A stretch of DNA of 64,000 bases from Methylorubrum sp. B1-46 (GCF_021117295.1 NZ_CP088247.1:2743001-2807000), one strand, 5' to 3'; shown: positions 49,097 to 59,363, numbered from the stretch's first letter. Numbers and translations are program-made. The notes: generated by a model not told the origin, from the sequence alone.

Positions 49097-50629
49097 TCAG
49101 GAACGCGGCGCACGGTCGAGCCAGCCGATGGCGCGACCGCCCTCGCTGCCGGAGCGCGCGGGGCGACCATCGTTCGGACGGCCGCCCTGGGGACGTGCGC
49201 CTTGCGGGCGAGCGCCCTGCGGACGACCCTCGCCGGCCCGCTCGGGGCGGCGCTGATCCTGCCGCTGGCCGTCGGGACGCGGAGCACCGGAGCGCTGGTC
49301 CTGACGGTGGCCCGGCTGACCGCCGGGACGACCGCCGCGCGCTTCGTGGGCGCGCGGTTCACCGCGGCCCTCGCCGCCCTGGCCGCGACCGCCGCCCGGA
49401 CGACCCTGGCGATGGCCGGGGCGACCCTGCGGCTGGCGCGGCGGACGGCGCGCCTCCTCGGCGGCAGTGTCCTGTGCCTCCTGGCGGCTCGGCGGCACGA
49501 AGCCCTCGGGGAAGCCGGCGACCGGCACCTTCTGCCGCGTGGTCCGCTCGATGTCGCGGAGATACGCGCGCTCCTCGTCGTTGCAGAACGAGATCGCCTG
49601 ACCTTCCGCCCCGGCGCGGGCCGTGCGGCCGATGCGGTGAACGTAGGATTCCGGGACGTTCGGCAGGTCGTAGTTCACGACGTGGGTGACACCCTCGACG
49701 TCGATGCCGCGGGCGGCGATATCGGTGGCCACCAGCACGCGGCAGGAGCCATCGCGGAAGGCCGCCAGCGCCCGCTCGCGCTGCGGCTGGCTCTTGTTGC
49801 CGTGGATCGCCGCGCCGACGATGCCAGCCTTGTCGAGGCCGCGCACGACCCGGTCCGCGCCATGCTTCGTGCGGGTGAAGACGAGCACGCGCTCGATCTT
49901 CGGGTCGCGCAGGACATGGTTGAGCAGGGCCTGCTTGGCGCCGGTGTGGCAGAAGATGACCTGCTGATCGACTCGCTCGGCGGTGGTCGCCACGGGCGTG
50001 ACCGCCACCTGCACCGGGTTGCTGAGATACTGGTCGGCGAGACCGGCGATGTTCTTCGGCATGGTGGCCGAGAAGAACAGGCTCTGGCGGCGCGCCGGCA
50101 GCATCTTCACGATCCGCTTGAGTGCATGGATGAAGCCGAGGTCGAGCATCTGGTCAGCCTCGTCGAGGACGAGGATCTCGACGCCCTCCAGCGTCAGCGC
50201 CCGGCGATCGACGAGGTCGATGAGCCGGCCCGGCGTGGCGACGAGGATATCGACGCCCGGCGCGATCGCCCGCTCCTGGCGGCTGATGTTCACGCCGCCG
50301 AACACGACGGTGTTGGTGTAGGGCAGGTGCCGGCCGTAATCGGAGAAGCTCTCGGCGATCTGGCTCGCCAGCTCGCGGGTCGGCGAGAGCACGAGCACGC
50401 GGCAGCCGCGGCGCGGCGCGCGGCGGTTCTCAAGGGAGAGGCGGTGCAGGATCGGAAGGGCGAAGGCGGCGGTCTTGCCGGTGCCGGTCTGGGCGATGCC
50501 GCAGAGGTCGCGGCCCTCCATCGCCGGCGGAACCGCCTGCGACTGGATCGGGGTCGGCGTGACGTAGCCGGCCTCTTCCAGCGCGCGGAGCACGGGCTGA
50601 GCGAGGCCGAAATCAGTGAATTGGGTCAA
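49097..50629 (-). CDS. rhlE: DEAD-box RNA helicase, RhlE type
   Basis: A 510-residue ATP-dependent RNA helicase. Motifs in order: Q motif (FTDFGLAQPV ... TPTPIQ), AQTGTGKT, PTRELA, TPGR, DEAD, SATMPKN, ARGIDVEGV, and HRIGRTARAG. The last ~115 residues form a basic Gly/Arg/Pro/Gln tail with tandem PQGARPQG units, a typical RNA-binding extension. Start is set to TTG 50629 because the Q motif begins there; a longer frame to 50740 lacks conservation. Likely roles are ribosome assembly, cold adaptation and RNA decay. Confidence 0.9.
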   Translation of the reverse strand: MTQFTDFGLAQPVLRALEEAGYVTPTPIQSQAVPPAMEGRDLCGIAQTGTGKTAAFALPILHRLSLENRRAPRRGCRVLVLSPTRELASQIAESFSDYGRHLPYTNTVVFGGVNISRQERAIAPGVDILVATPGRLIDLVDRRALTLEGVEILVLDEADQMLDLGFIHALKRIVKMLPARRQSLFFSATMPKNIAGLADQYLSNPVQVAVTPVATTAERVDQQVIFCHTGAKQALLNHVLRDPKIERVLVFTRTKHGADRVVRGLDKAGIVGAAIHGNKSQPQRERALAAFRDGSCRVLVATDIAARGIDVEGVTHVVNYDLPNVPESYVHRIGRTARAGAEGQAISFCNDEERAYLRDIERTTRQKVPVAGFPEGFVPPSRQEAQDTAAEEARRPPRQPQGRPGHRQGRPGGGRGQGGEGRGEPRAHEARGGRPGGQPGHRQDQRSGAPRPDGQRQDQRRPERAGEGRPQGARPQGARPQGGRPNDGRPARSGSEGGRAIGWLDRAPRS

Positions 50630-50940
50630 GTCGGTACTTTCAGGCAGCGGAACCTGCGATCCGGCGCAGCGCGCTCGGAGAAACGAGGAGGTCCGTCGGT
50701 GCGGAAGGCTGCCCGCGTGATGGGGCGGCCTGGGGTGCATGCACGTTGAAGAGAGGGGCCGGGGCGCGACCTCGGGAGGCGCGAACCGTCACGCAGCCCC
50801 CTCAAGCGACCCCGTGTGGCCGCTGACGCTGCAGGTGCGATATGCGACGTTGCACCTGCGAAGTCAATGCGAAGGACGCAGCGAAGGTCGGGCCGACGCA
50901 AGACGATCGAGGTTCGACGCGCATGCCGTCGCAGATGGCA
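50630..50940. other. Intergenic region between rhlE and the insertion sequence
   Basis: About 310 bp with no supported gene; it contains the helicase promoter region. Short frames on both strands are extensions of neighbours. The repeat-like TGCACC/GGTGCA around 50830-50870 is too short to call. Confidence 0.4.
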
Positions 50941-50953
50941 CTAGGGCCTGTTG

Positions 50954-51720
50954 TCACTTGATCCAATCGCAGGCTGCGGCGAGGCAGAGGACGCCTGTGA
51001 AGCTGGCGGCGGTCTTCTCGTAGCGGGTGGCCACCGCTCGCCATTCCTTCAGCCGCGCCCAGAGGCGCTCGACGCGGTTGCGGTTGGTGTAGATCCAGTC
51101 TGGGCAGTGGGTGGGTGCTTCGTTGCGCTTGGTGGGGACAGCCGGCTTGGCGCCCCCGTCGCGGATGTGCTGACGGAAGCCGTGACTGGAGTAGCCGCGG
51201 TCGGCCACGACCCACAGCGGCACGCCGGGCAACTGGTCGAGCAACGGCACGGCGTGGGGCAGTTCGTGCGCCTGTCCCGGCGCGAGGCGGAAGGCGACGG
51301 CGCGGCCTGCGCCGTCGGCGATCACGCAGGCCTTGGTGCCATACCCGCCACGAGACCGGCCAAGCGCTTCACGACCGTCTCGCTCGGTCGCAGATCCCCC
51401 CTTTTGGCCGCACCTGCCGCCTTCTGGTGCGCCCGCATGTTGGTGCCGTCGAGGAACACCATGCCGAGCTGCACGCCGCGCTCCTGCACCAGGGCGAGCA
51501 GGCGCTCCCACACCCCGGCGCGTGCCCAGCGGATGAAGATCTGCGCCGCCCGCCACCACGGCCCGAACTCGTCTGGAATGGCCCGCCACTTGGCCCCGTT
51601 CTGGTGCCGCCACAGGATGGCCGAGAGCGTGCGTTGCAGGTCCTGCGGCGGGGTCTTCGCCTTCGGCCGGCAAGCATGCACCAGCGGCTCTAGAGCCGCC
51701 CACTGCGCGTCGTTCAGCAT
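50954..51720 (-). CDS. IS5-family transposase, two frames joined by -1 frameshift
   Basis: The first frame (51720 down to 51322, 132 residues, starting MLNDAQWAALEP) holds the DUF4096-like N-terminal domain and the first catalytic Asp (GMVFLDGTNM). The second frame, offset by -1 and read down to 50954, holds the second Asp (WVVADRGYSSHGF) and the catalytic Glu (NRVERLWARLKEW) with TRYEKTAASF, completing a DDE triad. The frames overlap around AAAAGGGGGG (51396-51405), a likely slippage site. The stop lies inside the left terminal repeat. Confidence 0.88.
51396..51405 (-). other. Frameshift slippery site in the transposase
   Basis: AAAAGGGGGG on the coding strand, in the overlap of the two transposase frames. 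In the first frame it reads GCC-AAA-AGG-GGG; slipping back one base joins the second frame (CAA-AAG-GGG-GGA). It is the kind of site used by IS427-group elements. Confidence 0.7.
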
Positions 51721-52023
51721 CAGCCCGCTCCATCCAGAGGACGGAAAACGCTCACACCCCCAAGACGTTCAGGCGACGACAGACCCTAGCAGCGCATGAT
51801 GCGAGCGTCGATCCGGATGTCGTCCCCGATGCCGTCCTCCGATTCACAAGTAGCCAATATTCAACAAAGATTAAGAATACAACCTTGGCCGTAATCGCTA
51901 GTATATATCAAAGAGCAATAACGCTCTTGTGATGGAGAAAAGGCTGTCACGCCAGGGAACATCATCAATCCTGCGTCAGATGTTCGATCGGTGGCTTGAA
52001 ACCGCTTGAGCAGGAGACGGGCA

Positions 52024-53109
52024 ATGGCGACGATTACGGGAACGAACGTAGACAATGTTCTGACCGGCACGCCGGATGACGACATCATTCTCGGTCTTCT
52101 CGGGAACGACGTCATCACCGATCCGGGCGGCTTCAACCGGATCGATGGCCAGGACGGAAACGACACCATTACCGGTGGCAGCGACCTCGATTACATCGCC
52201 GGCGGGCCCGGCATCGACACGATCTTCGGCGGGGCCGGCTTCGATCAGATCATCGGCGAGGCCGGCAACGACACGATCTACGGCCAGGATGGCGACGACT
52301 ACGCGGCCGGCAATCCTGGTGACGACGCTCTCTACGGCGGCCTCGGAAACGACTTCCTGGTCGGCGAGGCGGGCGTCGATCTCGTCTTCGGCGACGAGGG
52401 CAACGACTTCGTCGCCGGCGGCGACGACAACGATACCGTCAGGGGCGGCGACGGCGACGACCTCGTGGACGGCGACCTCGGCAACGATGCCCTGTTCGGC
52501 GACGCAGGCAACGACGTTGTCTTCGGCGATTACGGCGACGACCGGATGTCGGGCGGTTCGGGCACCAACACCCTCGACGGCGCGCTCGGCACCGACACGG
52601 CCGTCTTCGCCTTCAGCTTCGCCGCCGCCAATGTCACGTCGGCCGGCACCCTGTCCGTGATCGGCGCCCAGTACTCCACGGACACGGTCAAGAACACCGA
52701 AGTGTTCGAGTTCGCCGACCGCTCCATCCTGCAGGCCGACGGCTTTGCCCTCGTCGACGACCTGTTCTACCTGAGCCAGTACAAGGACGTCTTCAACAAC
52801 GGCAACGACGCCGAGCAGCATTTTCGCAATTACGGCTGGCGGGAGGGCCGCGACCCGAATGCCTTCTTCGACACGAAGGGTTACCTCGCCGCCTATACCG
52901 ACGTGGCGGCGGCCGGCATCGATCCGCTCGAGCACTACCTGGTCTACGGCTGGAAGGAGGGCCGCGATCCTTCCGCTCAGTTCAGCACCAATCAGTATCT
53001 CGCGGCCTACGGAGACGTGGCGGCGGCCGGCATCAATCCGTTGCAGCACTACCTCGAATACGGCGCGGTCGAAGGGCGTTCAACCTTCGGTGACGGCACC
53101 TTCGCCTAA
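52024..53109 (+). CDS. RTX calcium-binding protein with C-terminal 35-residue repeats
   Basis: A 361-residue acidic protein without a signal peptide, as expected for type I secretion. Residues ~5-190 are haemolysin-type GGxGxDxUx nonapeptides (e.g. GEAGNDTIYGQDGDD), forming a calcium beta-roll. The C-terminus has three tandem units of the form YLAAYxDVAAAGxxPLxHYLxYGxxEGRDP (from about 247). AGGAG lies before ATG 52024. The upstream 230 bp is AT-rich, beside the insertion sequence. No transporter genes are adjacent. It is probably a surface or secreted protein. Confidence 0.85.
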   Translation: MATITGTNVDNVLTGTPDDDIILGLLGNDVITDPGGFNRIDGQDGNDTITGGSDLDYIAGGPGIDTIFGGAGFDQIIGEAGNDTIYGQDGDDYAAGNPGDDALYGGLGNDFLVGEAGVDLVFGDEGNDFVAGGDDNDTVRGGDGDDLVDGDLGNDALFGDAGNDVVFGDYGDDRMSGGSGTNTLDGALGTDTAVFAFSFAAANVTSAGTLSVIGAQYSTDTVKNTEVFEFADRSILQADGFALVDDLFYLSQYKDVFNNGNDAEQHFRNYGWREGRDPNAFFDTKGYLAAYTDVAAAGIDPLEHYLVYGWKEGRDPSAQFSTNQYLAAYGDVAAAGINPLQHYLEYGAVEGRSTFGDGTFA

Positions 53110-53171
53110 CGATACTGTCACGGCGGAAGCCGAGCGATCCGGCATAGCTCCGCCGGATCGTGACCGACAGC

Positions 53172-53203
53172 GAAACCCCGGCACGCACCGCGCCGGGGTT
53201 TTC
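53172..53203 (+). terminator. Intrinsic terminator of the RTX gene
   Basis: AAACCCCGGC / GCCGGGGTTT, 10-bp stem, 9-nt loop, then TC. It lies 64 bp after the stop codon, before the convergent small gene. Confidence 0.7.
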
Positions 53204-53214
53204 GCGCGCGGTCT

Positions 53215-53451
53215 TCATCCCTCGTCGAAACGACTCATGCGGAACACCTCAATCCCCGCTCCGTCGATCACCCGCACCGCTTCCGCGGAAGCGCCGGAGC
53301 GCTGCGGAACCCGGGCGCGTGCGAACAGGCGCCGCGCTCGCTCCTCCGCCCCCTCCTGGCTCGACGTCCGCACGGAGATACGTTGCTGAACGCCGCCGGG
53401 CGCGTCGGCCTCCTCGGGGCCGAGCACCTCGATGTGATAGGTCTCTCGCAC
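53215..53451 (-). CDS. Small protein of unknown function
   Basis: A 78-residue hydrophilic protein starting at GTG 53451 (RETYHIEVLGPEEADAPGG). The middle is EERARRLFARARVPQ and the end VIDGAGIEVFRMSRFDEG. Its beta-alpha-beta look suggests a small ligand-binding or ferredoxin-like fold, but I recognise no family. The frame is short but uses codons like its neighbours. Confidence 0.5.
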   Translation of the reverse strand: MRETYHIEVLGPEEADAPGGVQQRISVRTSSQEGAEERARRLFARARVPQRSGASAEAVRVIDGAGIEVFRMSRFDEG

Positions 53452-53639
53452 GTCGTGTCGTATCCTCGGCTCTCGGGACAGGGCTTACCTGAAGATCGGG
53501 CCGCCCGCAGGCCGGCGAAAGGCCTCGAACAAGCGCGACCCGGTGACATGGGGGTTTCCGCGTCCCGGCCTTGCCGAATTCCCCTCAATGCCGGATGTGG
53601 TGTCTTCATTTGCGGGTACGCGCATAGGCGAGGACATTC

Positions 53640-54488
53640 ATGACCGCATCGCCCTTCGTCACGGTGGAGTGGCTGCACCAGCGCCTCAGCGCGCCGGATG
53701 TCGTCGTCCTCGACGCGTCTTGGTACCTGCCGGCGCAGGGGCGCGATGCCGAAGCCGAGTATCAGGCGGCCCATATCCCCGGTGCGATCCGCTTCGATCT
53801 CGACGCGATGAGCGATACCGATTCTTCCCTTCCCCACATGCTGCCGCGGCCCGAGGTGTTCTCCTCGAAGATGCGCGCGCTCGGCGTCGGCGACGGGGCG
53901 CAGGTCGTCGTCTACGACGGGATGGGCCTGTTCTCGGCGCCGCGGGTGCGCTGGATGCTTCAGACCTTCGGCATGCGTGACGTCAAGATCCTGGAAGGCG
54001 GGATGCCGGCCTGGGTCGCGGCGGGCTATCCGACCGAGGACGGCGAGGGCCGCCCCCGCGACCGGCGCCACTTCACCGCGCGGCTCGACAACGGCGCCGT
54101 GGCGGATGCGGGCGACATCGCCCGCGCGCTCAGCAATGGCTCGGCCCAGGTGGTCGATGCCCGCTCCGGCCCGCGCTTCCGCGGTGAGGAAGCGGAGCCG
54201 CGCTCCGGCGTGCGCCCCGGCCATATGCCCGGTGCCCGGAACCTGCACTACGCTGCGCTCCAGGCAAATGGTCGCCTGCGGGACGAGGCCTCGCTGCGCG
54301 CGGCGATCGCCGAGGCCGGAGTCGATCTCGACCGCCCCGTCATCACCACCTGCGGCTCGGGCGTTACCGCGGCGATCGTCGCCCTGGCCCTGGAGACCTT
54401 GGGCAAGGAGCCGCGGGCGCTCTACGACGGCTCGTGGTCGGAATGGGGTGCCGACCCCGCGCGGCCCGTCGCGACCGGTCCCGCCTGA
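53640..54488 (+). CDS. sseA: 3-mercaptopyruvate sulfurtransferase (two-domain rhodanese)
   Basis: A 282-residue tandem rhodanese. The N-terminal domain (SASWYLP-like LDASWYLPAQ, HIPGAIRFDLD) is inactive; the C-terminal domain carries the active-site loop CGSGVTA with Cys238, the form typical of mercaptopyruvate rather than thiosulfate enzymes. It transfers sulfane sulfur in the cytoplasm. ATG 53640. It is followed 187 bp later by the heparinase-like gene. Confidence 0.92.
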   Translation: MTASPFVTVEWLHQRLSAPDVVVLDASWYLPAQGRDAEAEYQAAHIPGAIRFDLDAMSDTDSSLPHMLPRPEVFSSKMRALGVGDGAQVVVYDGMGLFSAPRVRWMLQTFGMRDVKILEGGMPAWVAAGYPTEDGEGRPRDRRHFTARLDNGAVADAGDIARALSNGSAQVVDARSGPRFRGEEAEPRSGVRPGHMPGARNLHYAALQANGRLRDEASLRAAIAEAGVDLDRPVITTCGSGVTAAIVALALETLGKEPRALYDGSWSEWGADPARPVATGPA

Positions 54489-54674
54489 GGGATCGGACCG
54501 CTCCCTCTTTCGCGCCGTGCATTGCGGGGATGCCGGCCGGCGAGAGGACGACACAGCGTTAAAGGGCGGTTAAGAGGACGGGCATAAGCGTGGCCCAAGC
54601 CTGTTGCCGGAGACCCGAACAGGGGTCCGGGCGGCAAACCGTGCGGCCCGTCTCGAAGGCTCGGAGGATACGGC

Positions 54675-56381
54675 TTGGGCAGGGGCCCCGAACGCTGGCA
54701 GCTCACCCGCCTGCTCGGTCACGAGATCGTCCGTGCGGTTCGCGAGCGGACGGCCCGGTTCACGGCGCGGCCCGAGATCCTCACCCGCGCGCGGGTGACC
54801 GCTCTCGTGATCGCCCCGCACGATCTGCGCACGAGCGACGCCTCGCTCGCGGACGATATTTATTCCGGCCTGTTCGTCTTCGCCGGCCGCTCGCTGATCG
54901 TGAGCGGGCGCTCCCCCTTCGACTACGATCCGCCCTCTCCGGAATGGGCGGACGCGCTCTACGGCTTCGGCTGGCTGCGTCACCTGCGCGCCGCCGATAC
55001 GGCGCTGGCGCGCGCCAATGCCCGCGCCTTCGTCTCGGATTTCATGAACGGCCGGGGCGAGGCCGCTCGCGCCAGCCCGGTGCCGGTGGCGTCCCGGCGG
55101 CTGATCTCGTTCCTGTGCCAGTCGCCGCTGGTGCTGGAGGGCGCCGACCACGCCTTCTACCAAGCCTTCCTCAAGGCGGTGGGTAAGGGTGCGCGGGAGC
55201 TGGAACGCGCGCTGCGCCGCTCGGCGCCGCCGCAATCGCGCCTGCTCGCCGCCGTGGCGCTGACCTATGCCGGGCTCTGCTGCGAGGGCATCGAGCCGAT
55301 CCTGCGGCGCGCAACCCGCACCCTCGTGCGCGAACTCGACACGCAGATCCTGCCCGATGGCGGCCACCGCTCCCGCGATCCGCGCTTCGCCATGGAGCTG
55401 CTGCTCGATCTGCTGCCGCTGCGCCAGAGCTTTCTGAGCCGGAGTGTCGATCCCCCGGAGGCGCTGCTGCGCGCCGTCGACCGGATGCTGCCGGCCCTGC
55501 GCCTTCTGCGCCACGGCGACGCCTCGCTCAGCCACTTCAACGGCATGGGTGTGACGGCGGCCGACCATCTCGCCACGCTGCTGGTCTATGACGGGTCCGG
55601 CACCGAGCCGCTGATGTACGCCTCCCATTCCGGCTATGCCCGGATGGAAACGGGGCGCGTCGTCATGGTCTGCGACGTCGGCGCGCCGCCGCCGATGGAC
55701 CAGTCGCGCGAGGCCGCCGCCGGGTGCCTCTCCTTCGAGCTGACGAGCGGGGCGCAGCGCATCGTCGTCAATTGCGGTGCGCCCGCCAGCGGCGGCGAGC
55801 TGCGCCGGGCGGCGCGCAGCACCGCCGCGCACTCGACCGCGACGGTCGCCGACACCTCCTCCTGCCGCTTCCTCGACGAGCCGGAGGATTGGTGGATCGG
55901 CCGGCTCGCCGCCCGCTGGCTGCTGGCGCGCCGGGGGCCTGTGGTGATGCGCGGCCCCGGCCCCGTCGCGGTCGAGCGCCGCACCGAGAACGGCGCGTCC
56001 GTCCTCGCCGCCCGCCATGACGGCTACGTCGCCGAGTTCGGCATCCTGCACGAGCGCCGCTGGCGCCTCTCGAGCGGCCCGGTGCGACTGGAAGGCGAGG
56101 ATGCCTTCCGGCGCGAGGGCAAGCGCGCGCGGCCCCAGCCGGTCGCGGTGCGCTTCCATCTCCACACCGCCGTCGCCGCCCAGCCCCAGGAGGACGGCAG
56201 CGTCACCTTGGGTCTGTCGACCGGCGAGCGGTGGCGCTTCTCCGCGGAGGGCGCGACGCCGACGATCGAGGAAAGCATCTACTTCGCCGGCGTGGTCGGG
56301 GCACGGCGGACCGCGCAGATCGTCCTGCACCTGTCGGTGGACGAGGACGCCCTGGTGCGCTGGCGGATCGAGCAAGTCTGA
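54675..56381 (+). CDS. Heparinase II/III-family protein
   Basis: A 568-residue protein with an N-terminal (alpha/alpha) toroid, roughly 60-330, containing YDPPSPEWADALYGFGWL and HFNGMGVTAADHLATLL. A C-terminal beta-sandwich follows with GYARMETGRVVMVCDVG, the HSTATVADTSSCRF block and ERRTENGA. This type precedes purH in many Rhizobiales and may act on a surface or peptidoglycan-related polysaccharide. Start TTG 54675 has GGAGGA nearby. No signal peptide is evident. The substrate is unknown. Confidence 0.85.
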   Translation: MGRGPERWQLTRLLGHEIVRAVRERTARFTARPEILTRARVTALVIAPHDLRTSDASLADDIYSGLFVFAGRSLIVSGRSPFDYDPPSPEWADALYGFGWLRHLRAADTALARANARAFVSDFMNGRGEAARASPVPVASRRLISFLCQSPLVLEGADHAFYQAFLKAVGKGARELERALRRSAPPQSRLLAAVALTYAGLCCEGIEPILRRATRTLVRELDTQILPDGGHRSRDPRFAMELLLDLLPLRQSFLSRSVDPPEALLRAVDRMLPALRLLRHGDASLSHFNGMGVTAADHLATLLVYDGSGTEPLMYASHSGYARMETGRVVMVCDVGAPPPMDQSREAAAGCLSFELTSGAQRIVVNCGAPASGGELRRAARSTAAHSTATVADTSSCRFLDEPEDWWIGRLAARWLLARRGPVVMRGPGPVAVERRTENGASVLAARHDGYVAEFGILHERRWRLSSGPVRLEGEDAFRREGKRARPQPVAVRFHLHTAVAAQPQEDGSVTLGLSTGERWRFSAEGATPTIEESIYFAGVVGARRTAQIVLHLSVDEDALVRWRIEQV

Positions 56382-56509
56382 AGACCGTGTGAGAGGCCGT
56401 TGAAACAGCCGGTTCCGTCATCCGACGGCGGCGTCTTCAACTGGCCGCCCCCAACGGTTCCGTGCTACCGCGCGGGCAAATTCCTCGTTTGACGACATAG
56501 GCCGTTCTC

Positions 56510-58108
56510 ATGCCGCGCGACCAAATCCGGGTCTCCCGCGCCCTCCTCTCCGTCTCGGACAAGACCGGGCTCACGGACTTCGCCGCGGCGCTGAGCCGGC
56601 GGGGCGTCGAGTTGGTTTCGACCGGCGGCACCCACCGTGCGCTGACCGAGGCAGGACTAGCCGTGAAAGAGGTGTCCGAGCTGACCCGCTTTCCCGAAAT
56701 GATGGACGGACGGGTGAAGACGCTGCATCCGGCGGTTCATGGCGGCCTGCTCGCGGTGCGCGACAACCCCGAGCATCAGGCGGCGCTCGCCGCTCACGGG
56801 ATCGGCGCCATCGACCTGCTCGTGGTCAACCTCTACCCGTTCGAGGAGACGCTGAAGGCCGGCAAAGCCTATGACGACTGCGTCGAGAACATCGATGTCG
56901 GCGGCCCGGCCATGATCCGCGCTGCGGCCAAGAACCATGCCGACGTCGCCGTGGTGGTCGATGTCACGGACTACGACGCCATCCTCGCCGAACTCGCCGC
57001 GCAGGACGACCAGCTCACCGCGGCCACCCGCCGCCGGCTGGCGCAGAAAGCGTTCTCGCGCACCGCTTCCTACGACGCGGCCATCGCCAATTGGCTCGCC
57101 GAGGTCGAGGGAAGCGACGAGGCCCCGACCTTCAAGGCGCTCGGCGGCACGCTCGCGCAGAGCTTGCGCTACGGCGAGAACCCGCACCAGTCGGCCGCCT
57201 TCTACCGCCTGCCCGGCACGCTGCGCCCTGGCATCGCCACCGCCCGGCAGGTGCAGGGCAAGGAACTATCCTACAACAACCTCAACGACACCGACGCCGC
57301 CTACGAATGCGTCGCCGAATTCGATCCCGCCCGCACGGCGGCGGTGGCGATCATCAAGCACGCCAACCCTTGCGGCGTCGCGGAAGGGGCGAGCTTGCTC
57401 GAGGCCTACGAGCGAGCGCTCGCCTGCGATCCCACCTCGGCCTTCGGCGGCATCGTCGCCCTCAACCGCTCTCTCGATGCCGAGGCCGCACGGAAGATCG
57501 TCGAGATCTTCACCGAGGTCATCATCGCGCCGGACGCCTCCGAGGAGGCGCTCGCCGTCGTCGGCGCCAAGAAGAACCTGCGGCTGCTGCTTGCCGGTGG
57601 GCTCGCCGATCCGCGGGCGAAGGGCGAGACCGTCCGCACCGTGGCGGGCGGCTTCCTCGTCCAGGGCCGGGATGCGCTCAGCGTGGATGACATGGAGCTG
57701 AAGGTCGTCACCAAGCGTGCGCCGAGCGAGCATGAACTCGCCGACATGCGCTTCGCCTACCGCGTTGCCAAGCACGTGAAGTCGAACGCCATCGTCTACG
57801 CCAAGGATGGTGCCACGGTCGGCATCGGCGCCGGGCAGATGTCGCGGGTCGATTCATCGATCACCGCCGCGCGCAAGGCCGCGGAAGCGGCCGCGCGGCT
57901 CGGGCTGCCGGAGACCCTCGCCAAGGGCTCGGCGGTGGCCTCCGACGCCTTCTTCCCCTTCGCCGACGGACTGCTCGCCGCGGCCGAGGCCGGCGCCACC
58001 GCCGTGATCCAGCCCGGTGGCTCGATGCGCGACGATGAGGTGATCCGCGCCGCCGACGAGGCGGGCCTCGCCATGGTGTTCACCGGCGTTCGCCACTTCC
58101 GGCACTGA
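56510..58108 (+). CDS. purH: Bifunctional AICAR formyltransferase/IMP cyclohydrolase
   Basis: A 532-residue PurH, the last two steps of purine synthesis. The cyclohydrolase domain is N-terminal ([34 protein letters not shown]); the transformylase domain follows with [12 protein letters not shown] and [11 protein letters not shown], then [10 protein letters not shown] and [11 protein letters not shown] near the C-terminus. It takes AICAR produced by HisH/HisF (encoded at 14.6-16.9 kb) and by purine synthesis itself. Confidence 0.97.
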   Translation: MPRDQIRVSRALLSVSDKTGLTDFAAALSRRGVELVSTGGTHRALTEAGLAVKEVSELTRFPEMMDGRVKTLHPAVHGGLLAVRDNPEHQAALAAHGIGAIDLLVVNLYPFEETLKAGKAYDDCVENIDVGGPAMIRAAAKNHADVAVVVDVTDYDAILAELAAQDDQLTAATRRRLAQKAFSRTASYDAAIANWLAEVEGSDEAPTFKALGGTLAQSLRYGENPHQSAAFYRLPGTLRPGIATARQVQGKELSYNNLNDTDAAYECVAEFDPARTAAVAIIKHANPCGVAEGASLLEAYERALACDPTSAFGGIVALNRSLDAEAARKIVEIFTEVIIAPDASEEALAVVGAKKNLRLLLAGGLADPRAKGETVRTVAGGFLVQGRDALSVDDMELKVVTKRAPSEHELADMRFAYRVAKHVKSNAIVYAKDGATVGIGAGQMSRVDSSITAARKAAEAAARLGLPETLAKGSAVASDAFFPFADGLLAAAEAGATAVIQPGGSMRDDEVIRAADEAGLAMVFTGVRHFRH

Positions 58109-58306
58109 GACGGACGGTTCCAGCTCCCGGCGGTGTCCCTTGGATTTCGACCGTGAACCGTCATTTCGAGGCGGAGCCGACGCGATCCGGAGCGCTGCTG
58201 TCTCCGGATAGGCCGCGCGTCACCGGATTGCCTGCGTTTCGCCTCGCGATGACTAAAACCGATCGCCCGGACTCGGTTTGACCCCTGATCGGTCGATCCG
58301 AAGCGC

Positions 58307-59098
58307 TCAGCTCTTGGCGACCGGCTTGCGCTTCGGCGGGCTTCCGTCTCCGGCGCGAGAGGGAGGTACCGGTGGTGACGAGGAGGCCGCTTCCGGTCTG
58401 GTCGGTTCGGGCTCCGGCTTGGGCTGGCTCCAGAAGGCGTCGAACGCCTCCTTCATGGCCTTGACGTTCTGCTCCTGAACCTCCGCGCCGGTCTGGAGCA
58501 TCTGCTGGATCACGTCCATCGAGGCCTTCGTCGCGTCCGGCAGGGGCGCGGCCTCCGCTTTCCGGCCGGACGAACGCATCTCGGGCCGCGGCGCCGACGG
58601 CTTTGCCGAGGGGGCAACCTGAGCGGTGGCAGCGGTGAGCCCGTTGAGCCAATCCGTCCAGAGCGTGCCGACCGGATAGGGGGAGGGCGGAGGCTCCGCG
58701 GCCCGAGTCGGGGCAGGCGGGTTGAGAAGCAGGTGGACGATGCCGGCCACGATCATGCCGGCCATGATCGGCAGCATCTGCCGAAGGGCCTGGGCGCCGA
58801 CGCCGCTCGCCGTCGAGGCCTGCTGGATCACCGCCTGCGCGATCATGGGCGAGCCGAACAGCCCCGCCAGCATGTCGGCGCCGGCCTGCGGCTGCGCCAT
58901 TCCCGGCTGGGCGAGCCCGAACAGGCGCCCGAACCCCATGGGATCGGTTCCAGCGTTGCGCTGGATTCCCATGGTCAAGGCCGGCAGCAAAGCCTCCATG
59001 GCGCGGCGGGTCTGCTCCGGCGTGAGGCCGAATTGCTGCCCGAAGGCCTGCACGCTCGCGTCGCCCTGGCTCTGAAGGATGTCGAACATCGTGTACAT
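58307..59098 (-). CDS. DUF937 protein
   Basis: A 263-residue protein. The N-terminal half ([35 protein letters not shown]) is the DUF937 helical region. A hydrophobic segment follows ([21 protein letters not shown], about residues 120-140), then a Pro/Ser-rich linker, a helix ([20 protein letters not shown]) and a Pro/Lys-rich C-terminus. ATG 59098; the frame is open to 59236. Function unknown. The amphipathic helix near the end resembles granule-associated proteins, but this is weak. Confidence 0.7.
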   Translation of the reverse strand: MYTMFDILQSQGDASVQAFGQQFGLTPEQTRRAMEALLPALTMGIQRNAGTDPMGFGRLFGLAQPGMAQPQAGADMLAGLFGSPMIAQAVIQQASTASGVGAQALRQMLPIMAGMIVAGIVHLLLNPPAPTRAAEPPPSPYPVGTLWTDWLNGLTAATAQVAPSAKPSAPRPEMRSSGRKAEAAPLPDATKASMDVIQQMLQTGAEVQEQNVKAMKEAFDAFWSQPKPEPEPTRPEAASSSPPVPPSRAGDGSPPKRKPVAKS

Positions 59099-59363
59099 GG
59101 CCGGGCGCCTCGCGGGAGCAGCAACGGTCCGGATGCCGAACGCCTTTGGGTCCTGCCGGAAACGCGCCGTGACAACGAGCGCGTGACGCGAAGCCCATCT
59201 TCGTTCCGGCCGCGCGCCGACGATGGCCATCGACACTCACGCCCGGAGGCACGCCGGAACGGCCTCGGCCGAGAGTGTGTCGCAACCGGGCGGGGCTGGC
59301 CAGCGCAAAGCCCGATTTCGCGTCGATTTCCCTAGGGATAGCGGCAATCCGGCGCCGGCATCG

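Larger units (their letters stand above)
50941..51789 (-). mobile_element. IS5-family (IS427-group-like) insertion sequence
   Basis: Element of about 841 bp (50945-51785) with ends GGCCTGTTGTCACTTG and, on the other strand, GGTCTGTCGTCGCCTG, 12 of 16 identical. It is flanked by CTAG at 50941-50944 and 51786-51789, read as a 4-bp target duplication. It carries one transposase split over two frames. It appears intact. Confidence 0.85.

Noticed and set aside
52080..52560. CRISPR-like periodic repeats
   Set aside because: The periodicity is 27 bp of coding repeats for the RTX nonapeptides, in one open frame with variable codons, not direct repeats with spacers.
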